Shown here: positions 31,285-39,291 of the stretch, in pieces
Layout: every line of letters starts with the position of its first letter
Position numbering within the stretch: position 1 is the stretch's first letter
From: Candidatus Latescibacterota bacterium
Lineage (GTDB): Bacteria; Latescibacterota; UBA2968; UBA8231
DNA length: 39,299 bases
Direction of reading: 5' to 3'
NCBI GenBank assembly: GCA_022820485.1
Contig: JAJEFJ010000023.1
Location: 1-39,299 of the forward strand
Notes under the pieces: model-generated
Database searches by the model: none
What the model was told of the DNA's origin: nothing
What the model saw: only the letters and a program-made list of their open reading frames with translations
Position numbers and translations under genes: made by a program

Positions 31285-31296
31285 CAAAATCTCCTC

Positions 31297-33330
31297 TTAA
31301 TAAGCGATGCCCAAAGGGCGTAACTGGGGATCGGCGGCAAATTCCGAACGCAGGTTCAAGGCCGTCAGGTAGAGGCCGGGCGGCAGCCACTGGCCCGATT
31401 CATCGCGGCCATCCCAGCGCAGGCTCTGCGGGCCGGCGTTCTGCAAGCCAGCCTCGACGAGGGCCACGCGCCGCCCGTCGAGGCTATAGACCTCGAGGAC
31501 GATAGGCACGGGTTCGGGCAAGCGGAACAGCGAATAGGCTATGTGCAGTTCGTCATTGATGCCGTCGCCGTTGGGCGTAAAGACCGCAGAGGAAAAGGTA
31601 AGGTTCTGGATGAAGGCAGTTGTTTGCCCAGTGGTGCCGAGGACGCGCAGGCTGTTGGTCGAGAGGGCTTCGCCGACATCAGCACCAACTACGGGTTGCG
31701 GGAGAACGTCGCGTTCGCTGTCTAAGACCTCGCTTTGAAAGGTGGTAGCGAATTCAAAGATCTCCGTGCCAAAGACGATGCGGATGGGCGGATTGTTGGT
31801 GCGGGTGATGCGTTCGGGCAGGTGAATGAGCAGGCCCTCGGGTTCTTGGGTGACCTCGGCAGGTGAAGTTTCCGTGCGGCTCTCGCCTAGTTGCAGGCTT
31901 TTGAGTTCGGTTTGGTGCCCGGTGCGAATGCGCAATAGGTCGAAGCCGGGCGCATTAACGGTCTCGAAGTCTGCTTGGAGGTCATAGACGAATTCTATTG
32001 CTTCGCCCAAGGGGACTTGGGTGATCCCGCCGACGGGCTGTGGGTCGTCTAGAGGGGCCACTTCACCACGCACATTGGCGGCCAACAGTGGGGCGGTTTC
32101 GATCCACAACGAGTCGAGGCGCACGAAGTCGTCGAAGGAGTCGCTCTCCATGGTGACGCGGAACTGCAAGTAGGTGCCGTTGCGCAGGTTGATCGGTTGA
32201 CCCGATTCGATGAAGGGTGCGGACCAGAAGGTCCAATTATCCGAATCGTAGGCGATGGAAGCGCGGACGCCCGGCTTGGGCTGGCGCTCGGTCAGGTCGT
32301 CTGCGGCGGTGACGCGCACGAAGCGAGTGCGCAGGGCGTTTTCGTAGTGGTCGCGCGATACTACCCGCTCCAGTCCGGTGTCCATGTATTCGTGATAGAC
32401 GGCCGGGTCGTCGTCTAGGCCAGTGCGCATTTCGATTTTAACTTGGGCCGCGGCGTCGGGGGTTTCCACTGGAGTCCCATTGACCATGCGGAATTTTGTC
32501 GCCTGCCAGAACAGTCGCCCGAAATTCACGGGTTCGCCAAGGTCGGTTATCTTGGTCTTGTAGATGGCCTGCCGCGGAACGCCTTGGGCGAAGAGCTGGA
32601 ACTCGCTGATCGAGCCGATGAGGGCGATGGCGACGTTGCCGCTTTTGGCTTGGGCGTCCTCGTCTAGTAGCGAGAGCGTCCGGCGGTAGCGGAAGAAGCG
32701 CAGGTACTGGCGAGTGAAGTCGATGCGCACGTGGGGTTCGAAATTGGAGTTGGCGTCGGCGATGACGGTGGAGAGCGGGTTGACATTGCCTTCGAGGACT
32801 GGAGGTTCGGGCGCGACCGAAGCGGTTACCTGAAAGGCGGGAACAAAGTCCGTTTCGAGTGGCGTGCCGTCGGAGCGAAAACCCTCGCTGGGCGGGATAA
32901 AGCCGAAGGCCACCGCTGGCACCGACACGGCCAAATCCATGGTGAAGGTTTCCTTCTCAATGCGGTCGGCTTTGGGTGGGTTGTAGGTGATAGGATCGCC
33001 ATCGATGAGCCAGGAGCCGTTTTCCGAAGGGTCGGGCACGCCGTGATTCCACTTCCACATCCGCGGCGTTTCGCCGTCTAGGTAGTCGAAAATGCGGTCG
33101 CTGGGGTCGCGCCAGAAGGCCCAATTGCCGATGTGGGAAAAAACCGTCTCGTCCTGCGTGAAGTACGTGGGCTGGATGGCACCGGGGGTCGTTGCGAAAT
33201 CGACGAAGAGGCGGGTGGTGTCGTTCTCACTCCAGGACAGGCCGCTGCCGCCTAGTTGCCAGTGGGAAATTTGGGCGGTGGCACTTTGCGCTAAAATTAG
33301 GGTGAACAGGGCGATTGTGGCACGGCGCAT
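31297..33330 (-). CDS. Large secreted protein with T9SS-type C-terminal domain (A-type, copy 2)
   Basis: The 677-residue protein has a signal peptide ending SATAQ. It shares with the protein at 35741-37750 the start ISHWQLGGSGLSW, the VPAVAFGFIPPSEGFRSDGT segment and a central RFVRVTAADDLTERQPKPGV region. The C-terminal domain is TPNGDGINDELHIAY ... VYSLDGRRVALVEAGLQNAG ... WLPPGLYL, ending LGIAY. It precedes the B-type gene by 12 bp. GGAGAG precedes ATG 33330. Extracellular; no enzyme motif seen. Confidence 0.75.
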   Translation of the reverse strand: MRRATIALFTLILAQSATAQISHWQLGGSGLSWSENDTTRLFVDFATTPGAIQPTYFTQDETVFSHIGNWAFWRDPSDRIFDYLDGETPRMWKWNHGVPDPSENGSWLIDGDPITYNPPKADRIEKETFTMDLAVSVPAVAFGFIPPSEGFRSDGTPLETDFVPAFQVTASVAPEPPVLEGNVNPLSTVIADANSNFEPHVRIDFTRQYLRFFRYRRTLSLLDEDAQAKSGNVAIALIGSISEFQLFAQGVPRQAIYKTKITDLGEPVNFGRLFWQATKFRMVNGTPVETPDAAAQVKIEMRTGLDDDPAVYHEYMDTGLERVVSRDHYENALRTRFVRVTAADDLTERQPKPGVRASIAYDSDNWTFWSAPFIESGQPINLRNGTYLQFRVTMESDSFDDFVRLDSLWIETAPLLAANVRGEVAPLDDPQPVGGITQVPLGEAIEFVYDLQADFETVNAPGFDLLRIRTGHQTELKSLQLGESRTETSPAEVTQEPEGLLIHLPERITRTNNPPIRIVFGTEIFEFATTFQSEVLDSERDVLPQPVVGADVGEALSTNSLRVLGTTGQTTAFIQNLTFSSAVFTPNGDGINDELHIAYSLFRLPEPVPIVLEVYSLDGRRVALVEAGLQNAGPQSLRWDGRDESGQWLPPGLYLTALNLRSEFAADPQLRPLGIAY

Positions 33331-33400
33331 GATGACTCTCCTTCCGTCGAATCGTGCGCTAATATAACGCGTCGGAAGCGATTATCCTATTTAAGCAATA

Positions 33401-35734
33401 TCAGTACGCCACGGCGATGGTGCGCAGTGCCGTATCGTCGCCAGCATCAGCCGCTAGGTCGATGCGGCAGAGGTAGGTGCCGGGCGGTACGAAGTTGCCT
33501 TGCGCAGTGCGTCCATTCCAAGTAAAAACGTGAGCTAAGCCGTCGATGGTCGGAGTCGCTAGTTCGGCAACAGGCCGTCCGGCGAGGTCGAAAATATGCA
33601 CTTGGGGCGTGCGTTGTGCGACCTTGAAGGCGACGAAGCGGATAGCTACTGCGTCGTTGATGCCGTCGCCATTGGGAGTGAGCACCGGCGAGGAAATCGA
33701 GAGGTCGTCGATGAGCTGGGTCGTGCCGGTCAGGTCGGGGAGCATGACGATATTGGCGCGGCGCGTCAGCGGTTCGACCGATTGCCACAGGTCTGGATGA
33801 GCGCTTGATCCCAAGTCGAGGCCGAAGAGCGTGGCGTTGTGTACTACGCGGGTGGTGAAGCTGACTTGGACGGAGTCGGCGGTGATTGGGTGAGGTAGGC
33901 CAATCTGTAGGGTATCGGCGCGGATGTCGATGGAAGATGGCTCGATATGGGTGTCGCCCGCGCGGACTTCGACGTCGGACGCCTCAGAGGGCAGGTCAAA
34001 GCGCAGGATGTCGAAACCCGCGTCCTCAGCATTGGCTGCGGACAATAGAGTATAAGTGAAGCGGGTGTCTTCGTTGGGTTGGGCGACTCTGGGGGCAATT
34101 AGGCCGCGTGCGCCCTGCAACAGCGCATCCTCGTATTCAAGCGATAGCGCGTCAATCGCCGGGGCCACTTGTGGGTCGTCAGTTGAAAGGATCACCTCCA
34201 ACTGCGCGAAACGGCGCGGGCTTTGCGACTTGAATGCCTCGCCGGAAAAGTTGTACGCCTCGCTCCACGCATCCCAATCCTCACTGACCACGACGGTGGT
34301 GTCGATCCTTCCCCGCAGCACTTTGGGCAGGCTGAGCCATTTCTCCTCGGTGATCGGTTCGCCGATTTTGTCGTGGAAGGCATAGACTTCGCCTTGGGTG
34401 TTGCCCGAGCGCGAGCGCACTTGCAGGCGCGTGCCGGGTGGGATGTCGGCGTCCCAAGAGAGATGGCTGATGACTTTGGGGCGTCCGTCGCCAGCGGCCG
34501 CGCCGAGATCGATAAAGTCCGAGCGCATGATTATCTCGGCGGGATGGCCCGGCGAAAAGAGCATCAGTTCGGTCCAGCGCGAGCCCCAGCCTTGGGGGGT
34601 GTGGGCGTGCCAGAACAGGTAGCGGACTCGGCGTGGTTGGAACAGATAGCGCAGATAGCGCATGGGGTTGGCGTCGGGTTGGTCGATGAGGGGGGCGAAG
34701 TCGAAGGATTCGGGGATGGGAAGTTGAGAGCTGATGACGCGGGTGCCGTCCGAATAGAGGAAGTTAAAACCGCGCGGCGCGCCGGCCACACTGCCGACCG
34801 TGCCCTCGCGTGGCCGCAGCGCATAGAGAAAAAGCTCGTCGAGCCAGAATACGGCCCCTAAGTCGATGAAAAACCAAGTGCCCTGTTCCTCCCAGGTGCG
34901 GACGCGGCCCTCAAAGCCCACGGGCAGGATGGAACTGGCGGTATTCATGTCGCCATCGAGGATGTTTTCGGTGGAGCGGGCGGTAAGCCCGTCGATGATG
35001 CCGCCGCGTAGGTCGTTGCCCAAGCTGACGTTGTCGCCGACGGCCATGACTTCGACCTCGGCTAGGGCACCTTCGGGATCGAAGTCTTCGACGGTGAAGT
35101 TGATGTACTGGATGAGGCGGTACTGGTTGAATTTTTCTAGATCGACGTCGCGATTGGGGTCGAGGACTTGGGCGGAGTCTTGGAGGTCGAAGGCGAGGGG
35201 GAACGAGACCGTGGTATCCCGGTTGGGTTGGGTCGTGAGATAGACCGGGCGAAAGATAAAGAGGTCGTCGAGGGCGTCGGAAGTGATGCCGGTGGCGGTG
35301 AAGACGGTGAACTGGCGGAAAGGGCGAGCCCCTTCTTGATCGGGAAAGTGCAGACGGATCTCTTTAGCTAGCACGGTGCGGCCGAGGTCGATCTGCACGA
35401 ACCAGTCGCCGAGGTCGTCGTTGGCAGAAGCCTGCCAGAAGGTCTTGCGGTCGCCGTCTATGATTCGCCCGGCCGCGGTCGGGTTGCTGCCGGCTTCCCA
35501 GATACCGCCGCGCACGTTGGCACCGCGCGAGCGGGTGAGATGGGTGAAGGTGGGCGCGTCGGCTACGGCGTTGATGTGTTTGCGGAATTTGACCAGTTGC
35601 AAGCGACCGCGGTCATCGAACTCGATCAGGCCGTGGGGCATCTTCCAGGTTGACCATTTCGCGGCACTGTCGAAGCGGAATTCTGCGGCAGTGAGAGCGG
35701 TTGCCGAACAAAGGACTGAAATCAGTAGGCGCAT
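33401..35734 (-). CDS. Large secreted protein with T9SS-type C-terminal domain (B-type, copy 1)
   Basis: The 777-residue protein has a signal peptide (MRLLISVLCSATALTAAEF). Its discoidin-like N-terminal region (DGDRKTFWQASANDDLGDWF, then VQIDLGRTVLAKEIRLHFPD) parallels copy 2 almost segment by segment. The block WDADIPPGTRLQVRSRSGNT and the EEKW...PKVLRG segment are also shared. The C-terminal domain is TPNGDGINDAVAIRF ... PPGTYLCRIDL, ending LRTIAVAY. Its ATG lies 6 bp after the stop of the A-type gene, without a clear ribosome site, suggesting translational coupling. Confidence 0.75.
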   Translation of the reverse strand: MRLLISVLCSATALTAAEFRFDSAAKWSTWKMPHGLIEFDDRGRLQLVKFRKHINAVADAPTFTHLTRSRGANVRGGIWEAGSNPTAAGRIIDGDRKTFWQASANDDLGDWFVQIDLGRTVLAKEIRLHFPDQEGARPFRQFTVFTATGITSDALDDLFIFRPVYLTTQPNRDTTVSFPLAFDLQDSAQVLDPNRDVDLEKFNQYRLIQYINFTVEDFDPEGALAEVEVMAVGDNVSLGNDLRGGIIDGLTARSTENILDGDMNTASSILPVGFEGRVRTWEEQGTWFFIDLGAVFWLDELFLYALRPREGTVGSVAGAPRGFNFLYSDGTRVISSQLPIPESFDFAPLIDQPDANPMRYLRYLFQPRRVRYLFWHAHTPQGWGSRWTELMLFSPGHPAEIIMRSDFIDLGAAAGDGRPKVISHLSWDADIPPGTRLQVRSRSGNTQGEVYAFHDKIGEPITEEKWLSLPKVLRGRIDTTVVVSEDWDAWSEAYNFSGEAFKSQSPRRFAQLEVILSTDDPQVAPAIDALSLEYEDALLQGARGLIAPRVAQPNEDTRFTYTLLSAANAEDAGFDILRFDLPSEASDVEVRAGDTHIEPSSIDIRADTLQIGLPHPITADSVQVSFTTRVVHNATLFGLDLGSSAHPDLWQSVEPLTRRANIVMLPDLTGTTQLIDDLSISSPVLTPNGDGINDAVAIRFVAFKVAQRTPQVHIFDLAGRPVAELATPTIDGLAHVFTWNGRTAQGNFVPPGTYLCRIDLAADAGDDTALRTIAVAY

Positions 35735-35740
35735 CGGACG

Positions 35741-37750
35741 TTAGTAGGCGACGCTGAGGGCCAATAGCTGTTTGGCCTGGACGGATTGGGTGTGCAGCGC
35801 GAGGGAGAGCAGGTAAAGGCCTGGTGGAAGAAGCTGGCCGGTCTCGTCGCGGCCATCCCAGGTGATCGCCTGCGGGCCGGAGTCTTGTAGCCCCTTGTCG
35901 AGGCGGGCGATGCGGCGGCCGTCCAAGGCGTACACTTCGAGTGCTACGGGCACCGCACCAGGGAGGCGGAAGAGCGAATAACGCATCTGGAGCTGGTCGT
36001 GGACGCCGTCGCCATTGGGGGTCAGCACCGGAGTGGACAAGGCGAGCGATTGGATAAAATCGGGCGTTGCGTCATTTGCGCCGAGCACTCGCAGGCTGTT
36101 GGTGGAGACCGCCTCGCCAGTATCGCCGGCCAAAATCGGCTGGGGGAGCGATTCGCTGTCAGCGGCAAAAATTTCGCCGGTGAAGGTGGAGGCGAATTCA
36201 AAAACGGCGGTGGCGAAGGTCACGCGGATCGGCGCGTTGTTGGCGCTGGTGATGCGCTGGGGCAATTGGATCGTCAACCCGTCGTCTTCGGTTATTGCGA
36301 CTGGATCGACGGGAGCGAGCGGGGTACCCATTTCGAGGCCGCGAAAGGCGGTGCGATTGCCGGTGTGGATCCTGAGCGCGTTGAAACCAGGAGCGGTGTT
36401 GCCGTTGAATTCGGCCCGCACCTGATAGACGAATTCGGTCTGTTGGCCCAAGGCCACTTCGGTAAAGCCGCGCTTGGGCTGCGGGTCGTCGCGCCGAGCC
36501 ACTTCGGCGAAAACTTCGGCAGCCAATAGAGGGGCGGTCTCAATCCACAGCGAGTCAAGCCGCAGCCAAGCGTCGAAGTCGCGGCTTTCTATGGACAGAT
36601 CCACCTGTAGATGCGATCCGCTGCGGAGCCGGATGAGTTGGCCTGATTCGGTAAAAGGCACCGACCAGAAGGACCAGTTGGCGGAATCGTAGCCGATGGA
36701 GGCGCGAATTCCGGGCCGTGGGTCGCGGTTGAGCTGGGCGGTGAGCGATTCGTAGTGCTCGCGCGAGACCTCCTTCTCGCGGCCGATGTTGGTGTATTCG
36801 TGGTAAGTTGCGGGGCTGTCGTCGCGGCCGACGCGGACCTTGGCCTTGAGCCAGACCGGGGCGTCGGGATCTTCGACGACTGCGCCATCGACTAAGCGCA
36901 GCGGCGTGCCCGCCCAGTGCAGGCGGCCAAAATTCACGACTTGGCCCAGATCGACGACTTGGCTGAGATACACGACGCGCTGGGGTATGCCTTGGCCGAA
37001 GACCTCGAATCCCCCGATTGAGCCTTTGAGCGCGATGGCTTGGTTGCCTTGGCCGCCGCAGTCGCGGCAGATGTTGAGGGCTTCCTCGTCGGCCAGCGAC
37101 AATTGGCGACGCCAGCGGAAGAAGCGGGCGTACTGGCGCGGGAATTCTATCTGCACGGAGGGTTCGAAGTTGGCCCCGACATTGGCGATGGTTTTTTCAA
37201 AGAGATCGTTGCCGCCCCAGTGAACGGTCGGTTCAGAGTCCGTGCCGATCGAGACATCGAAAGCCGGGACTGTGTCGAAGGGCAGGGGGGTGCCGTCAGA
37301 GCGAAAGCCCTGTGAGGGAGTAAAGAAGCCGAAGCGCACGGCGGGGATCGGCACAGCGGTGTCAAAGGTGAAGAACGTGGCACCGACCGATTCGGAACGG
37401 GGGGCGTTGTAGGTCGTCGAATCGCGATCAACTAGGAAAACGCCGCTTTGGGTCGGATCGCCGCCGGCACCGTTCCAGCGGTTCCAGAAGCGGGGTTTCT
37501 GGCCATCGACATAGCCGAGGTTGTAAAAGAAGGGCTCGCGCCAGAACTCCCAGTTTTCCAGCAGGTGAAGGACGTTTTGATCTGGCTGCAAGTAGCGCGG
37601 CCGGATCGCACCGTCGGCAAAATCGACGAGGACTTGGAGGGAGTCGCGCTGGTCCCACGCCGCCCCACTGCCGCCCAGTTGCCACTTGGCGATCTGCGCG
37701 TGGCTGGGGGCGACGGCGAGGACTAGAATCAAAAGCCAAGCACTGCGCAT
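35741..37750 (-). CDS. Large secreted protein with T9SS-type C-terminal domain (A-type, copy 1)
   Basis: The 669-residue protein has a signal peptide (MRSAWLLILVLAVAPSHAQ). It parallels copy 2: IAKWQLGGSGAAW, VPAVRFGFFTPSQGFRSDGT, then RPGIRASIGYDSANWSFWS. It has a small extra CRDCGGQG loop that copy 2 lacks. The C-terminal domain is TPNGDGVHDQLQMRY ... VYALDGRRIARLDKGLQDSG ... LLPPGLYL, ending ALSVAY. First gene of the long minus-strand run; the ribosome site is weak. The upstream region holds a tandem repeat and the divergent sigma-54 regulator. Confidence 0.75.
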   Translation of the reverse strand: MRSAWLLILVLAVAPSHAQIAKWQLGGSGAAWDQRDSLQVLVDFADGAIRPRYLQPDQNVLHLLENWEFWREPFFYNLGYVDGQKPRFWNRWNGAGGDPTQSGVFLVDRDSTTYNAPRSESVGATFFTFDTAVPIPAVRFGFFTPSQGFRSDGTPLPFDTVPAFDVSIGTDSEPTVHWGGNDLFEKTIANVGANFEPSVQIEFPRQYARFFRWRRQLSLADEEALNICRDCGGQGNQAIALKGSIGGFEVFGQGIPQRVVYLSQVVDLGQVVNFGRLHWAGTPLRLVDGAVVEDPDAPVWLKAKVRVGRDDSPATYHEYTNIGREKEVSREHYESLTAQLNRDPRPGIRASIGYDSANWSFWSVPFTESGQLIRLRSGSHLQVDLSIESRDFDAWLRLDSLWIETAPLLAAEVFAEVARRDDPQPKRGFTEVALGQQTEFVYQVRAEFNGNTAPGFNALRIHTGNRTAFRGLEMGTPLAPVDPVAITEDDGLTIQLPQRITSANNAPIRVTFATAVFEFASTFTGEIFAADSESLPQPILAGDTGEAVSTNSLRVLGANDATPDFIQSLALSTPVLTPNGDGVHDQLQMRYSLFRLPGAVPVALEVYALDGRRIARLDKGLQDSGPQAITWDGRDETGQLLPPGLYLLSLALHTQSVQAKQLLALSVAY

Positions 37751-37909
37751 CGGGCATCGTGCCTTCGCTAAGGTGAAATGCTAGCGGGAAGAGGAAGATA
37801 AGGCGAAAAGAGCTATGCGCCGAATTAAATAAGTGCCGATTTGTGAGGACAATACAACATACAAATGACACTTGGCCGGTGGCCGGACTTCGTGATAAGC
37901 GTAGTCTCG

Positions 37910-37949
37910 ATGAACAAAAAGTTGTGCAAATGAACAAAAAGTTGTGCAA
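37910..37949. repeat. Two perfect 20-bp tandem repeats, possible activator-binding sites
   Basis: ATGAACAAAAAGTTGTGCAA occurs twice head to tail. The array ends 119 bp before the sigma-54-like promoter at 38069, a normal distance for enhancer sites bound by sigma-54 activators. Related units recur downstream of the regulator gene at 39211-39291. The stretch 37751-38144 holds no protein gene longer than a few codons that I can support. Confidence 0.65.
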
Positions 37950-38020
37950 ATGACGCGGAACCAAGGGCTGAGCGTCTAAGCGCAACACCCTCCCCCTACC
38001 ATTTTAAGTCTCCTGTTTTC

Positions 38021-38052
38021 AATCCTTTAGGGCCTTCCTAAAGGATTTTTTT
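38021..38052 (+). terminator. Intrinsic terminator hairpin
   Basis: Perfect 11-bp arms AATCCTTTAGG and CCTAAAGGATT enclose GCCTT and run into a T-run on the plus strand. No plus-strand gene ends nearby, so it either insulates the regulator gene or ends an unrecognised short transcript. Confidence 0.75.
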
Positions 38053-38068
38053 GTGCGCGTTCGGACCG

Positions 38069-38086
38069 CTGGCACGAAATATGCAT
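38069..38086 (+). promoter_or_regulatory. Sigma-54 (-24/-12) promoter
   Basis: CTGGCACGAAATATGCAT matches the consensus TGGCAC-N5-TTGC with correct spacing; the only change is A for the first T of the -12 box. It lies upstream of the sigma-54 activator gene and suggests autoregulation. Confidence 0.7.
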
Positions 38087-38144
38087 AGAACCGAGAAACC
38101 GACCAGCGCGGGTATCCCATTTCAAATTATGGAGGTCTGTATTA

Positions 38145-38177
38145 ATGAGCACAGAGGTGGGGAGAGGTCGCCGATGA
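38145..38177 (+). CDS. 10-codon upstream reading frame coupled to the regulator
   Basis: ATG 38145, placed after a good GGAGG site, encodes MSTEVGRGRR and stops at TGA 38175-38177, overlapping the regulator ATG at 38174 (ATGA). Whether it is translated is unknown; it may couple or tune translation of the regulator. Confidence 0.35.
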   Translation: MSTEVGRGRR

Positions 38178-39193
38178 GCCAAACGGGCAAGCCAACGGCG
38201 AAGGTACTCAGCCGGAGTCCGATCATGGCGCGGCTGTTGCAACAGGCGGAGAAAGCCGCTAAAACGGATACGAGCGTGCTCTTGTTAGGCGAAACGGGCG
38301 TGGGCAAGGGCTTGTTCGCTCAAACGATCCACGCCCGGAGCGCACGGCACCAGCAAAAGTTGATCGCCGTCAATTGTGGTGGATTGCCCGCCGCGCTGGT
38401 CGAAAGCGAACTGTTCGGCCACGAGCGAGGGGCCTTTACTAACGCGGTCCAGCGACGCATCGGCCGTTTTGAACAGGCCAATGGCAGCACCTTATTCCTC
38501 GATGAAATCGGCGACATGCCGATGGAGGCTCAACGGACGTTGCTCCAAGTCTTGGAGGAGGGGCACCTGACCCGCGTCGGCGGCACAGATTCCATCCCCA
38601 TCGATGTACGGATCATAGCGGCGACCAACCGCGATCTGCCCCGGGCGATTGTGGAAGGGACGTTTCGGGAGGACTTGTACCATCGTTTGAGTGTGGTTCC
38701 GTTGGAGGTGCCGCCGCTACGGCAGCGGCGGGAGGATATTCTACTGTTAGCGGAGCATTTTATGCAGCGGTATGCCCGCAAGCTCAAGCGGTCCATGCCG
38801 AATTTGAGCGACGAGGTGATCGCCTATTGGCAAGGGTATGCTTGGCCGGGCAATGTGCGGGAGTTGGATAATTGCATCCATCGGGCGATGATTTTTCACG
38901 AGGGAGCAGCCCTTGAGATGGCGGATGTGCAGGCGGCAGCGGAAGGGGCGGATGTGTTGCCCCCGGCGTCGGCTCCCTCGGTTCCTTTGGTTGAAGCTGG
39001 CGTGGGTCGGGATTGGCAGGGGCGAAAGGCAGAAGTCGCCCAGACCGAAAAGCAGCAGATTGAGGAAGCACTGCAGGCGACCCAGGGGCGGATTTATGGC
39101 GAGCATGGTGCGGCGCAGTTGTTGGGCATCGGGCCGGAGAAGCTGCGCTACTATATGCGCAAGTATGGGGTGAAACGGCCCAAGAAGTCGTAA
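38174..39193 (+). CDS. Sigma-54-dependent transcriptional activator (PspF-like, no receiver domain)
   Basis: The 339-residue AAA+ activator has Walker A GETGVGKG (39-46), the loop GAFTNA (86-91), Walker B LFLDEIGD (107-114), the FREDLYHRL arginine region (164-172) and sensor II GNVRELDN (226-233). A C-terminal Fis-type helix-turn-helix lies at about 298-332 (GAAQLLGIGPEKLRYYMRKY). No N-terminal sensory domain is present, so it is short like PspF. The sigma-54-contacting loop is normally GAFTGA; the change to N is notable. I chose ATG 38174 (GGAG at 38161) because earlier in-frame ATGs fall at or before the -24/-12 promoter or give an unlike N-terminus. Flanked by possible binding-site arrays. 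Confidence 0.88.
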   Translation: MSQTGKPTAKVLSRSPIMARLLQQAEKAAKTDTSVLLLGETGVGKGLFAQTIHARSARHQQKLIAVNCGGLPAALVESELFGHERGAFTNAVQRRIGRFEQANGSTLFLDEIGDMPMEAQRTLLQVLEEGHLTRVGGTDSIPIDVRIIAATNRDLPRAIVEGTFREDLYHRLSVVPLEVPPLRQRREDILLLAEHFMQRYARKLKRSMPNLSDEVIAYWQGYAWPGNVRELDNCIHRAMIFHEGAALEMADVQAAAEGADVLPPASAPSVPLVEAGVGRDWQGRKAEVAQTEKQQIEEALQATQGRIYGEHGAAQLLGIGPEKLRYYMRKYGVKRPKKS

Positions 39194-39210
39194 ACCCCTA
39201 GCCGCCGGGC

Positions 39211-39291
39211 GTAAAAAGTCGTTCAAAATGAACGAAAAAATCGTGCAGAATGAACGTAAAAGTCGCTCAAAATGAACGAAAACGACGGTGA
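39211..39291. repeat. Degenerate 22-bp tandem repeats downstream of the regulator
   Basis: Units at 39228-39249 and 39250-39271, with partial units on both sides, follow ATGAACGWAAAARTCGYKCA. They are related to the perfect 20-bp units at 37910-37949. The period of 20-22 bp is about two helical turns, so a protein could bind one face of the DNA. They may serve a sigma-54 promoter beyond the window. Confidence 0.65.

Noticed and set aside
37910..39291. Short tandem repeats around the regulator considered as a CRISPR array
   Set aside because: Units are contiguous without spacers, are only 20-22 bp and have no cas genes nearby. Binding sites fit better.
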